This document shows, piece after piece, positions 46,080 to 57,180 of a DNA stretch of 64,000 nt; within the stretch, counting starts at the first letter, position 1, and each line of letters starts with the position of its first letter. The stretch comes from Viola odorata. Its lineage: Eukaryota; Streptophyta; Magnoliopsida; Malpighiales; Violaceae. The notes below the pieces were generated by a model that saw only the letters and a list, made by a program, of their open reading frames with translations, had not been told where the DNA came from and did no database searches. The stretch covers positions 17,001,569 to 17,065,568 of the forward strand of contig OY829545.1 in NCBI GenBank assembly GCA_963691705.1, read 5' to 3'. Both the position numbers and the translations under genes were made by a program.

Positions 46080-47900
46080 CTAGTTAGTTCTAGGAACCCA
46101 AACTTGTTTGGGTCCTTTCTTAGCAAATGCACTCTTTTGTGCCCACATTTGTTTTGCATAAACAAATCCTTTACGAATAAAGCAAAAATATGCCAAATGA
46201 CCATTCTTATGACAATAATCACATTTAAACAAAGGTCTAGCATGTGATTGATTTGAAGAACTAGCATGGTCACAATTTCTTGTTTTGACAAAAGATGTTT
46301 TAGAATTATTCATGCTAGAAGAGTGATCAAATCCAATTCCTCTTCTATCAAAATTAGTCTTTTGCTCATTTAAACACTTTTGTTGACCTTGTGCACTTTG
46401 AATAAATTTAGCTAAAGTAGCCTCAAGAGTTTTAATCTTTTCATTTAAAAGAGCTACTTCTTTACTAGAGTTTGCACAAAGTTCACAACTAGAGGTTTTC
46501 TTTCCATTAGCAATTTCTAATGATTTAAGCTCATCTCTAGTATTAGCCAAAACATCTCTTAAATCTTCATTGTCATTTTTTAAAAAATCATTTTCCTCTT
46601 TAAGAGATTTATTCAAAGATTCTAACTCAAGAACATCATTTTTCGATTTTTCTAAATCCTTAGCAAGTTTAACATTTTGCTTGCAAGAATTTTTAAAATG
46701 ACTAGACAATTCATCAAACGCTTCTTGCAATCCATATTCGTTATCAAGAGATTGAGAAGAACTTACCTCATCGTCGCTTTCCCCTTGTGCCATGAGACAC
46801 ACATTTGTACCTCCATTGAATGAGGTGGACGTTGATGAAGAACTCTTTTGAGAAGTATCGCTATCATCGTTGACATGCAAACACAAGTTTGCGATAGCAT
46901 CTTCGGATGAGGAATCCGATGGATCACTACTTGATGTAACATCACTCCAAGTAGAGGAAGCTTTAAATGCTCTCCTAAGATGCTTCTTTCCCTTCTTTGA
47001 ATCGTGTTTCTCATCTCTCTTTTTCTTTTCAAGTCTAGGACATTCACTCTTAACATGTCCTGGTTTTTCACATTCAAAGCAAACAACATCATTTCTAAAA
47101 TCGGATTTAGAAGAGTTAGAATACTTACCTTGGTAATTTTTCTTCTTTGAATCCAAAAATTTCTTGAAATTTCTGGAAAGGAAGGCCTTTTCACGTTCTT
47201 CTTCTTGAGCTTTGAGAGCTAAATTTTTGCTCTTAACATTTTGCACTTCCGGTTCTCCCATATTGAGTTTGTACTCAAAAGCCGTAAGAGAGCCAACAAG
47301 TTGAGAATAGGTAGGTCTCTTTTCAAGTTCATCAAAAATGGAAGTCTTGGCATTCCAAGTGTTAGGCAATATACTAAGGAGTTTTCTTACCATCTCCTCA
47401 TCACTAGGAGTCCATCCAAGAGTTCCCATAGTATTGCAAATATTTTGAATCCTAGTGCTTAATTCATAAATGGACTCACCACTCTTCATACCTAGTAGTT
47501 CATACTCACGCTTGAGTGTGTTGAGTCGGATGTTTCTAACTTGAGGAGTGCCTTCATGTGCCGTCTCCAAAGTTTCCCAAACATCCTTGGACAATTTGCA
47601 AGAACTAACACGATTAAATTCGTTTTGAGAAATTGAACAAAATAAAGCATACCTTGCCTTGTCTTCACTTTGTTTTCTTGAAACCGATCCAGCTGGCCAC
47701 TTATCGAAAGGAAGAGGTTTTGTTGATCCATCTTCAGCAGCTGGTTCCATGGGAGTGGCAAATCCATGTAGAACACAATCTAGCATGATTTGATCTTGTC
47801 CACCTAGGAAGGCTATCATCTTTGTCTTCCATTGTAAGTAGTTGTTTCCATCAAGAAATGGTGGACGGTTGATTACACCATATAATCCCTCTTGAGCCAT
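46080..47900 (-). CDS. Copia gag protein
   Basis: An uninterrupted frame of about 606 residues starting at ATG 47900 (the frame is open a little upstream without ATG). It contains the Copia gag (UBN2-type) region (LDGNNYLQWKTKMIAFLGG), a CCHC zinc knuckle (CFECEKPGHVKSEC), a Ser/Asp-rich stretch and a long coiled coil (KDLEKSKNDVLELESLNKSL), then a second C/H cluster (CDYCHKNGHLAYFC). It ends in TAG at 46080-46082. The pol start follows in the same frame after another TAG at 46068-46070. It would form the virus-like particle of the retrotransposon. Confidence 0.93.
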   Translation of the reverse strand: MAQEGLYGVINRPPFLDGNNYLQWKTKMIAFLGGQDQIMLDCVLHGFATPMEPAAEDGSTKPLPFDKWPAGSVSRKQSEDKARYALFCSISQNEFNRVSSCKLSKDVWETLETAHEGTPQVRNIRLNTLKREYELLGMKSGESIYELSTRIQNICNTMGTLGWTPSDEEMVRKLLSILPNTWNAKTSIFDELEKRPTYSQLVGSLTAFEYKLNMGEPEVQNVKSKNLALKAQEEEREKAFLSRNFKKFLDSKKKNYQGKYSNSSKSDFRNDVVCFECEKPGHVKSECPRLEKKKRDEKHDSKKGKKHLRRAFKASSTWSDVTSSSDPSDSSSEDAIANLCLHVNDDSDTSQKSSSSTSTSFNGGTNVCLMAQGESDDEVSSSQSLDNEYGLQEAFDELSSHFKNSCKQNVKLAKDLEKSKNDVLELESLNKSLKEENDFLKNDNEDLRDVLANTRDELKSLEIANGKKTSSCELCANSSKEVALLNEKIKTLEATLAKFIQSAQGQQKCLNEQKTNFDRRGIGFDHSSSMNNSKTSFVKTRNCDHASSSNQSHARPLFKCDYCHKNGHLAYFCFIRKGFVYAKQMWAQKSAFAKKGPKQVWVPRTN

Positions 47901-47941
47901 TTGATCTTTCACTTGAGGCGATTAAACCTACAAAACAAGTA

Positions 47942-47959
47942 CCTTGCTCCGCTACCAAT
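47942..47959 (-). other. Copia primer binding site region
   Basis: On the minus strand the sequence after the 5' LTR reads ATTGGTAGCGGAGCAAGG. It sits where plant Copia elements have TGGTATCAGAGC (initiator tRNA-Met) and shares only part of it. Either a variant or damaged Met primer site. Confidence 0.6.
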
Positions 47960-49240
47960 TGATAAACGTGGCCTAGAGGGGGGGTGAATAGGCAATAATA
48001 GACAATAAAAAATCTAACACAAATTGTAAATAATTTGAGTGCGGAAATTAGAATGTAAAAACACAAGTATGTATAGTGGTTCCAATTCCTCAATGAATTG
48101 TACTCCACTACCTAAGAGTCCTCCTCTTAGGATTTTCTAACAACGAACACTTCGTTATTTACCTTGAGTTTTTACGGGTTCAACTCAAACCTTACACCTT
48201 GGTTTTTGCGGGCTCAACCAATAAACCTTTCACTTGGTTTTCACGGGATCACCAACAACCTTACACTTGGTTTTTGCGGGCTCAACCAACAAACCTTACA
48301 ATGTGATTTTTCCGGGCTCAATCACAACCTAACACAATCAAGATTACTTGACAAGAGAATGTTAAATAGCAACACAATTGGTGTACAAATAAACTATGTA
48401 TGATTCAATAATCAACACCAATAAATGAACAAGAAATACCTCAAAAGAAAGCTTAAACCTTACTTGAAATATGGACACAAGATAGAGTAAATTCGGATGA
48501 GTGAAGCTTGTGTTATCAAAGAGTCAAGTTGAAGGTTTTGCAAAAAACTCAGATTTTTGGTCTTTTGAAAAGTATGAGAGCTTTCTAAAATCTTTCTTGT
48601 ATTCTAAATGTTCTTGTTATGTTCTAACTCATCTAGGATGAGTATATATAGGTTTTAGATCAGTTATGATCCAGACAAGAAAGTATGGAGCCAAAAATCC
48701 CGTTATAGTGGACAAAATAGCTGTTGGGAAAAACTAGCCGTTGGGCAAAACGCTATGGCGTTTTGGATAACGCTATAGCGTTTTGCTACTGAAGTTATTT
48801 CGTAACTTCAGAGGCAAAACGCTATGGCGTTTCTCAAAACGCTATGGCGTTTTCAAAACGCTATAGCGTTTTGCTCCTGGACGAAATCCTTCGTTCCAGT
48901 AGCAAAACGCTATAGCGTTTTCACAAACGCTATGGCGTTTTAAGCCTGACGAAAATGCAAAAAACCTTTCCGAAATTCATTTTCGCTAAAACCTTTTGAC
49001 TCAAAAACTCTTGAGGTATTTAATGAACATTGATCAAGTGTTAAGTTGAATCATACTTACATGATTAAAGTTCTAATGTACACTTGATCTTCTAGCTTGT
49101 GATATCTTGATTTGTTGCTTCTTTTCTTATTTGCTTGATCACAAACTACACACACTTTAACTTCAAATTGCATTAGTAATACTAATTAGTTTGTGTGTCT
49201 AAAATCATCAAAACAAGAGTAAGTTGCCCTTGGGCTAACA
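47960..49240 (-). repeat. 5' LTR of the Copia element
   Basis: 1281 bp, almost identical to 41306-42587. The seven palindromes recur at about 48746-48942, with one unit centre and spacer changed. It would be the promoter LTR of the element; it also lies in the middle of RBR copy 4 exon 1. Confidence 0.93.
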
Positions 49241-50648
49241 TATGCTTTGTGTGAAGCTATGTTTGTTGGGTCTCAAAAATTTTACTGCCCTTTCAAGGAT
49301 TGCTCAGCAATGTTGGTTCATGAAGGAGGTGATGAGGTTATAAAGGAAGCAGAGTGTCCTCATTGCTGGAGATTGTTCTGTGCACAATGTAAGGTTCCTT
49401 GGCATTCAGGAATTGATTGCGAGGCGTTCCAGAAACTGCATAAGGATGAGAGGGAGAGGGAAGACATAATGCTGATGAATCTGGCTCATAACAAGAATTG
49501 GAGCAGGTGTCCAAATTGCAGGATTTTTGTTGAGAGAACTCAGGGCTGCAAATATGTGAAATGCAGGTAACCTCTCTCAAATGTAATCATGATTTTTTCC
49601 CCATTTTTTCTTAGTCATACCTTTTTAACCGTGAGATTATTAAGAACATGGTTTCTGAGGTGCTTTGGTCCAGTGATTTGAAGTCATTGTCACTTTTTTC
49701 TCCAGGGCAAGCATGTTTTCTTTCTCTGTAGTGTTAGGAGTTCCCTAATAGTAAATATCCATACTTGTTTACTCTATATTTTTGTAGTTTCACTTAGATT
49801 TAAGTAATAACACTGAGTTTTTTCTGAGTAGAAGAAGGAAGAGCTTTCTTTCTTCATATTCATCTGTGGCTTAAATACATACGGTGACGTTTTGCTCTAG
49901 GTATCACTGCAATTCAGTTTCTTGGTAGAGTTTCCCTATAATGCACCTCAACATCACTAGTTTCCTATTTCATTATAAGTAATAGAACAAAGTCTTGATG
50001 CAGAGTATGCCTATAGCATTCGACATTCTTGTTACGATGCAGTTGTACTCTTGAATATGACTGATCTTCTCTGCCTAAAAAATGTTGGTCAATTGTGCTC
50101 AAATTCAAATAATTGCATAGTATCTATCCAAATTAAGGGACATTGTACATAGATTTTCCCTGATCACATATCTTCTGTTGTCTTGGCAGTTGTAGAGTAA
50201 TCAAATCACATTTCATCATCTAGGCTTTAATTAAGGACAGGTATCTTTCTTTAGCTTTTGGAGAAATACAATATTGTTAGAGCTGTGCTTTCATCATGTA
50301 CGTTTCAAGGAAGTAGCATTATTAGGTCTACTCAATTTGGTTTCAGAAACTAAATTCTGTCTCCTGATTATAATTTTCACGTTAAGTATATATAACTGAT
50401 GCTAAATGTGGGTTAACGGTATTGTGTTGTGTCTCGATCCCTTAATGATGAAATGCTGAGTTCCCTATAGTTTTCCTCCCAAAAGATTATAGGTATCTCT
50501 TGTCATGTGCATGATTCTGCCTCTTCTCTTTTGACTCAGGTGCAGGACTGCTTTCTGCTACACTTGTGGAAGTACTAACATAGATACCAAAACCCATCTT
50601 TGTCATTCTTGCCACGCAATCTGGGACCGACGGCTGGCTTTGGTGTGA

Positions 50649-52967
50649 CTGATTTGATCCACCCAACTCTTCATTTCAACATAGGAATTCCTTTCTATCA
50701 AACTAATCATGTAATTAGCTTTACATATCTTTTAATTTCTAACGTTGTCCTTGTTCTTCTTCTGCCTCATGTTTGGCCAAACAATTGACTGTATGATGAC
50801 AAAATGTACCTGCAGCTTAGTTGGATGAAGCTTTTTATTACTTGTCAAGTGCCAGCTTGCATATGCATTGGTTTCTCTAGGAAATTGTGTTTAACAAATT
50901 CGGCTCCTCGGCTCCTCTCGTGTTTTCTTGAACTTAAACTATCATGTTAAATAAATCTTAGTCCTTGAAAATAGATGAATGGTTAAGATTCTTCCTTAGT
51001 TAGTAGAGGGGGGATATAGCACTAGTTGTTTCCTAGCTAACTTTGTTCTATTTTTGACAATTACAAAATTGATTTCTTCAGCAGAACTGTCATTTATAAA
51101 TCAACCTAATGAACAAAATTGTTTTCCATTTATAACTAGAATTGTACAAAACTTAGAAACTTATTTTATTTTATGACTTGATTAATTTAAAATTAATTGT
51201 GATTTATTAAACAACAAATGGAAGAGAATTTCTTAGAAATATTATTCTTAACCTATTCACACACTCACTAATATTATTTATACCCTATTTTAGAGTTTTT
51301 AGAGTGGATTTTTCTCGATCCGAACGAACGATCGAAACCTCAACTAACCTGTCAATTTTAAAAAATGACAATAATTCAAAATCAATTTATAAAAAAAAAA
51401 CATCAATTCTTAACATATTAGTTACATTTTTTCTGTCCATATTTTCTATTTTTTTATAAATGTTTTGCTATTTATTTCAATTTTTTAACCATTTGAAATA
51501 AATTAAATGTGTATTTTCATACCCTATTTTAAAGCCTTTTAGAGTGAATTTTTCCTGATTAGAACAAACGAATGAGCCCCCACCGACCTGTCAATTTATC
51601 TACATATAATAACTAAAAATCTATAACCATTATAGGCTCATTACAATTCACTCTCACGTAACATTATTAATAACATATTCACAACCTCACATAACATTAT
51701 TTATAACTTATTCACACACTTACATAACACTATTCATACCATATTTTAGAGCTTTCGGAATGGATTTTTTTTATCCGAGTGAACGACTGAAACTCTAACC
51801 GACCTATCAACTAAAAAAATGGCAATAATTTAAAATCAATTTTAAAAAAAGGATCAGTTCTTAACATATTTGTTACATTTTTGTCCTTTTTTTTTTTTAA
51901 TCAATACTTTACTATTTATCTAAAATTTTTAACCACTTAAACTAACTTAAATACATTCACTATTCATACCCTATTTAAGACATTTCATAGTGAATTTTCC
52001 CAAATATGAGAGAACGAACAAAACCTTAACCGACCTGTCAATTCGCCTACAAAATTTGAGTTCAATCCAATAGTTAAACTATAAGTTATGTCTTTTTATG
52101 TAAAATAAATAAAAAGTAGAATATTATTCTATTTTTTAAATTTTTTAGAAAATATCAGGTCATATGCCCATGTAATGTAGACGATTAAACAGGTCAAATT
52201 GAAGATACCCAAAGCAAACATGTACACGCTTTGCGGTTATTGAATTTACTTGTTCCTATCTATACTTTGGAAGACAAGCTTGCTTGCTTGACAAGCAAGC
52301 ATATGAAGGTTCTTGGATTTTCAGCCAGGCCAATGCGGCAGTTTTTTCATATACCTGAGTTTGGTCTTTAAGATTGTTTTTAAACAAGATTTATAATTAG
52401 TTAGAGGGCCAATGGTCACCTAATTTAATAGTCGTTCGATAAAATTATGAGTTCCAGTCTCGTCATACGTTCCTGGTTTTGTGGGTCAGGACTCAGGATA
52501 TATAATTGATGATTGATGATTTTCTAGTCTGAGTGATCACTTGCCCCTGTTAATCTCGGTAAAATGGTTGATTATATATCGCTGATATGACTAGTGACAA
52601 TTCAAGTCCAATTTCTTGAAATTCGTGGGCTTTAAAAGCTAACCATTGACGGAAGGCCCATGATAAATCCAAGCTGTTATATTATTATACGAGCCCCTTT
52701 TATTTGCTACTCTCCGGTTCCTACTCTTGCTTCGTGCGTCGCTTTTTTTTCTTTTCCTCTTTTCCGGTCATCGGGAAACTATATAAATATGCACATGGTC
52801 AACAAATTATCTCAAACGCAGGAGTCCACTTGATTATGCTCAAGAATTTTGTGCAAATATCTAATTTGATTCAAGAACCGGTTACCAACTCCAGCTTTCC
52901 GGTATCCTGCCACAAATTGCAAAATTTAAAATTAAACAGAGATTAATAATTTTTCAACCTCCGCCGC
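50649..52967. other. Intergenic between RBR copies 4 and 5
   Basis: It holds a degenerate tandem repeat (51281-52060), a duplicated downstream element near 52272-52298 (GCTTGCTTG and CAAGCAAGC inverted arms) shared with RBR copy 2, and an upstream element near 52590-52700 shared with RBR copy 4. No gene is supported. Confidence 0.55.
51281..52060. repeat. Degenerate tandem repeat, ~217-239 bp period
   Basis: Four diverged units begin at about 51281, 51520, 51737 and 51967, each with TACCCTATTTTAGAG-like sequence, then GTGGATTTTT, CGAACGA and CCGACCTGTCAAT-like words. The fourth unit is partial. Shorter CATAACATTATTTATAAC sub-repeats lie near 51657-51735. No coding content. Confidence 0.8.
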
Positions 52968-53851
52968 CACCATTACCAAGAAGGATGAAACCCCAGCAAA
53001 CTTCTAGAGAAAAACCCCAAGAGGACACTTAAGGAGGTGAGTCTTCATGATCCGAAAAAGACCTAGAATTCATTTCTGAACTTTGTGTTGAACCCAAGAT
53101 GGATTAGGACATAGTTTCTATCCTAGGCTGCACTCATGCCTTGCTGTAATGACTGAAAGTGAATCGTCAAGTATGTGGGTTCCAGGTTGCAGGAAAATGC
53201 CACCAACATTATGTGTCCTGTTCCAAAATGTAAAGGGCTATTAGGGCCAGAGCAGTGTCCTTAAATTCTGCCCCCAACAAGTGTTTGATAAGTGGGGATA
53301 TGCTTTGTGCGAAGCTAGGTTTGTTGGGTCTCAAAACTTTTACTGCCCCTTTAACGATTCCTCGGCAATGTTGATTGATGATGGAGGAGGTGAGGTTATC
53401 TAGGAGGCAGAGTTTCCTAATTGCAGGAGATAGTTCTGTGCACAATGCAAGGATCCTTGACTTTCAGAAATTGGTTGCGTCGAATTCTAGAAATTACATA
53501 AGGATGAGAGCTTCTACAAGGTGGAGTCTGCTGCTTACTCTCCCAGGAAAGAGCTTCTGCAAATTCAAGAATTTAGTGAGGCTAAAGTTGACAAAATCAT
53601 AGAAGCAGGCATGCCATGTGTTCTCCAGCCTGTTATCCCCACATTTTTGTCCATTAGTTTTCCCATGGTGTTGATATGTTCAAGCAGCTTGATCACAGGT
53701 GGTGTTTGAAGATTTTTGTTACATCTGTGGATCTATCAACGTATCTACTGTTGGAGGAGCTCACTACTGTGCCTGTTGTGGGATGTTACCGCCGGTTCAG
53801 AGGAACAGAACTGAGAGTTTTTACTACTTTACTGACGTAGGAGATTTGTAA
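52968..53851 (+). pseudogene. RBR pseudogene, copy 5, with RAD51-like insert
   Basis: Recognisable RBR pieces in order: Pro-rich start (52960-53040, like copy 4), RING1 (about 53080-53230), IBR (about 53335-53470) and a RING2 end (FCYICGS, about 53712-53735, with HYCACCG after it). Stops and frameshifts occur throughout (e.g. TAG in GATTAG near 53106 and TAG at 53401). Closest to copy 4, including the shared upstream sequence. Where the end of the IBR and the start of RING2 should be, a RAD51-like segment replaces the sequence (53510-53603). It cannot make an RBR enzyme. Confidence 0.9.
53510..53603 (+). pseudogene. RAD51-like exon fragment
   Basis: The reading frame here translates to VESAAYSPRKELLQI, then SEAKVDKIIEAG. 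This matches the N-terminal helix-hairpin-helix part of eukaryotic RAD51 (recombinase), which reads VESVAYTPRK.LLQI and SEAKVDKIIEA in many species. There is no frameshift or stop in the piece, but it carries no ATPase domain and is embedded in a broken RBR copy, so it is a captured fragment. Confidence 0.85.
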
Positions 53852-54924
53852 ATCCGTTGTCAATATGGATTCAGATTTTGCAACAAAATGATGTACTTGT
53901 AAAATGCTGATATAGCATGGCAGTTTTACATTTATTTAGTGGATAGGTATATTCCTAATTTCCTACTGTGAATTTGCCGCATAATTAGTGAGGTTTTAAA
54001 ATATTTTGTAATAATTCTTGTCGGTAACTTTGTTTTTGTTTGGATAATGAAATGTGGGAACTGCTTTCCATTACAATTTACAAATGTTGGATCCAACAAA
54101 TTAGTTATTAATATTGACTATTGAGGGTCATTTCTGTGAATTTTGTGAGTGAGATTATTAGGTTATGGTTAATGGTTGATGCTTCAAAGAAAACGAATCT
54201 TTAGCTTTTATACTCTTCACTTACCGTAGACATGGGTAGGATTCAAACCTTAATTTTTACAAATATTTTACGTAAACAATAAGTGCTCCAAATAAAGAAA
54301 GAAAAAGAATGAATAGAAGGGTATTTTTTTTTATTGAGTATCAATTTTATCCTTAATTTATCCGATTATATTAATTAAATTCCTATACAATGAACAAAAA
54401 GTTTCACGTGATACGTACATCATATAAGAAATTAGAAGAGCCGGATCCCTTTTAGAAATCCATTTGGAAATTATTTCCCAAGTCTTGAGTAGTAATTAAT
54501 AGCCCAAAATTATTTTTTTCTTTTTTCTGAACATAACCCAAAATTGTTTTGTGGTGGGTTAATTAGAGGAGATGGCCTAACAGGGACAAATTGACCTCAT
54601 GTAGAGAGCGACATAAAATTTTATAAATATAGGGACTTAATTAAAACATTAGACAAATGTATAGCCTAAATAGTACGTAAGTCTTTTGAAAACAAAAGTT
54701 GGAGGGAATTGCCGATTTGGGGGGGAAATCAAAATTCCTAAACTGACCCTGATCTATAATTAAGCAGCATTACTCAGTACGGTTATAAATAAGTTAATAA
54801 CCAGGCGACGGCTCCCACATTTCTTTTTTGGTTCTTCAACAGACCCTTTCTCCGTTTCATCTTCAATCTACCACCCAAGTAGATAATATCTATCATCATT
54901 CAAAAACCTCAAGTTCCTAATCAA
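53852..54924. other. Intergenic between RBR copies 5 and 6
   Basis: A+T-rich DNA; no gene or structured element seen. The last ~100 bases are a pyrimidine-rich leader for RBR copy 6. Confidence 0.5.
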
Positions 54925-56341
54925 ATGGAAAACCCTAATTTTGATGATGATGACCCTTTTGATGAAGATTTTATCACTGACCCCATCAGATTTGCCGAAT
55001 TCATTCAGAGTCACGCTCTTCCTGCTGCATCTATTGAAGCACCGGACAATCCAGGTACTGTTCTTCAAGAACACAAAACAGAGGATTCAAGTTCGACCAG
55101 CAAGAAAGATGCAAGCTTTAGCACATCTGAGCAAGCCCAAGATGATTACTTTATTGAACTTTCTGCTGATGATATGAAGTTGCTTCAAGATCTCAATTTC
55201 TTCAACGGGAATCCACAACCCGGTTCTTCAATTGTCCATGGAATTCCTGCATTTCAAGATTCAGTCACACAAGAAGGCCAGTCTTCAAGATCCTTAGATG
55301 ATTCTGCTTTTATCTGTGCAATCTGCAGTGAAGTGAATCGAGGAATGTGTCATTTCCTATCAAGAGGTTGTGCTCATGCTTGCTGCAATCACTGCATGGT
55401 CAATTACGTCGATACGGAGCTGAAAAAGAATGTGACTACCATATCTTGCCCTCATTTTTTCTGCAACAAGACATTGGATTTCGTGTTATGTGGTCTAATT
55501 CTGCCTAAGGGGATTCTCGATCGATGGGGTAATGCATTACGCGAATCAGCAATTCCTCGGTCGCAAAATTTTTACTGCCCGTTCAAGAATTGCTCAGAAT
55601 TGTTGATTAATGATGGAGAAAATGGTGGTAAGGAATGTGAGTGTCCTGTTTGCAAGAGAAGTTTCTGTACAAAATGTAAAGTTCCTTGGCATTCTGGAGT
55701 TAGTTGTGAAGAGTTTCAGAAATTTCGTGAGGATGATAGGGATGATTTGTTGTTAATGGAATTGGCAGAGAATGAAGGATGGAAGAGGTGCCCAGGTTGC
55801 AGGATGTATGCTGAGGTCATAGGTGGCTGCTCTTCTGTTAAATGCAGGTACTTTTTCTTCTTTCTTTCCTCTGTAAATTTTGCTAGTTCTTTCTTTGAGT
55901 TGAATTTTAATTAGAGTGTTATGATTACCATATGTCGAGGATTGAATCTCATATCGGATAAAATACCAATAAACAATTAAATATAAATTTGATCGAATCT
56001 AAATTCACCACAGTACCTGTTTTTGGTATTAATTTGGCAAATCAGCCATTACACCTTTTTTTAAACTGTTTTTTATTGATATTTGACAAATTCTGTGGTT
56101 TCCTGTGTACCTTACCTTAAAGGAAAGTGTATCTTTATTTGTTTAAATAGGATGGGAATGGAACCTTGACACCCTTTCATTTCTATGCAATTAATAGTGA
56201 TACTAGTGAGATTTGTTTGAGTAACTCAAAATTTTATTATTAATGAGTTTTGATGAATTTATGAAAAGTCTCGTGTTTATGTAATAACTCATGCTTCTTC
56301 TTTTTTGGATTGGACACAGGTGTGGAACGTTTTTCTGTTAG
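54925..56341 (+). CDS. RBR E3 ligase copy 6, RING2 cut short
   Basis: Exons 54925-55847 and 56320-56341 give 314 residues. The N-terminal ~125 residues are acidic and Ser-rich, with GQSSRS before RING1, as in copy 2. RING1 begins CAICSEVN with CAHACCNHC. The IBR runs FYCPFKNC to WHSGVSC. RING2 keeps CPGC, the catalytic-position Cys of GGCSSVKC and CGTFFC, but a TAG at 56339-56341 stands where copies 2 and 3 have Tyr of FCYTCG. The last zinc-binding residues are lost. It may be an enzyme with a damaged RING2, or a young pseudogene. The following DNA still has CGKG-like codons, so the stop is a late change. Confidence 0.88.
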
Positions 56342-57180
56342 AAGTGTGGAAAAGGAAATAGCAATGTCATTCCTGTGAAATTGGGAGCTTTTCCTTATCT
56401 CAGGAGGATTGATCACAGGAGTGGATCTACCAACACCAGTTACAGGTGATCAGTCATAATTGTGGTGAGATTGTGGAGGTTAAGCACATTTGAGTATGGT
56501 TTTTTTTACATTCGATATTTCACTTTTTTACGTTGGTTTCTAAATTAAAAAGAAAAATTATAACATTAATTATGAGCGGTTGTCAGCTTAAGTATCAAAG
56601 CTTCATTAATGGTGATCAATTAAGTGATTTTAGTTTACAAAGTGGTCATATATTTACTTTTATTATCATTTGGAGTCATTTTTTTTAAGTTTATAATTGG
56701 TATTTTTAAATTTATTAAATTTGTATGCACTAATTACTACTTATAGCTTGTCGCGAACAATAATTAAGCCAATAACTTTTTATTTAAAATGTGAAACCAC
56801 ACACCCCAACAACTTAATTTTTTGCAAATTTTAAAACTCTAATTAGAAGATTTATAGTTTTGATAAACAATATTTATTCACCGATGAGTAGTTTATAAAA
56901 GTTACAATCTTGTTACTTCTTTACATCTTCAGAATTTAGAAATCTGTCCAATACTTAGTTGTTAAAAAATTGTGTGAGAATATGTTTAAATAAAATAAAA
57001 TAAAATAAAAACTAACCCCCCCACCCCACCCCACCCAACAAATAGGTAATATATTTGTTTATTTTTTGAGAAAAATCGCATAAAACCCTAATAAAATAAT
57101 CTCCTTCATAGTTCATCCCCATTCATCACCTACCAATCAGTAAGAAGAAGAAACAGGTTACTTTTTTTAGTTTTTAATTT
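56342..57180. other. Intergenic between RBR copies 6 and 7
   Basis: A+T-rich DNA with a C-rich run (about 57016-57038) and the leader of copy 7. No gene seen. Confidence 0.5.

Larger units (their letters stand above)
41306..49240 (-). mobile_element. Copia LTR retrotransposon inside RBR copy 4
   Basis: A 7935-bp element in minus orientation. LTRs are at 41306-42587 and 47960-49240, the target repeat TATGC at 41301-41305 and 49241-49245. Domain order gag, protease, integrase, reverse transcriptase, RNase H identifies Copia; the AAAAAGGGGGAGATTGTTAG junction at the 3' LTR resembles that of SIRE/Tork-type elements. The LTRs differ at only a few places I can see (e.g. near 41451 and 42366, plus the palindrome block), so the insertion is young. 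The pol frame is broken near 43713, so the copy is not autonomous. Confidence 0.95.
40644..50648 (+). pseudogene. RBR E3 ligase copy 4, split by a Copia element
   Basis: Exon 1 is in two parts, 40644-41305 and 49246-49566, separated by the Copia element and one copy of its TATGC target repeat; exon 2 is 50540-50648. Skipping the insertion, the frame is open for about 363 residues. The N-terminal part has three Pro-run repeats (residues ~14-145), each a PPPPP run followed by a PQ.x.SRR.P-type basic stretch and GESS. RING1 starts CEFCIEPK with CAHAYCNDC. IBR (FYCPFKDC to WHSGIDC) and RING2 (CPNC, TQGCKYVKC, CRTAFCYTCG) lie beyond the insertion, the latter ending AIWDRRLALV. With 7.9 kb of opposite-strand retrotransposon in the coding exon, this allele should not make a full ligase. 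Confidence 0.92.
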
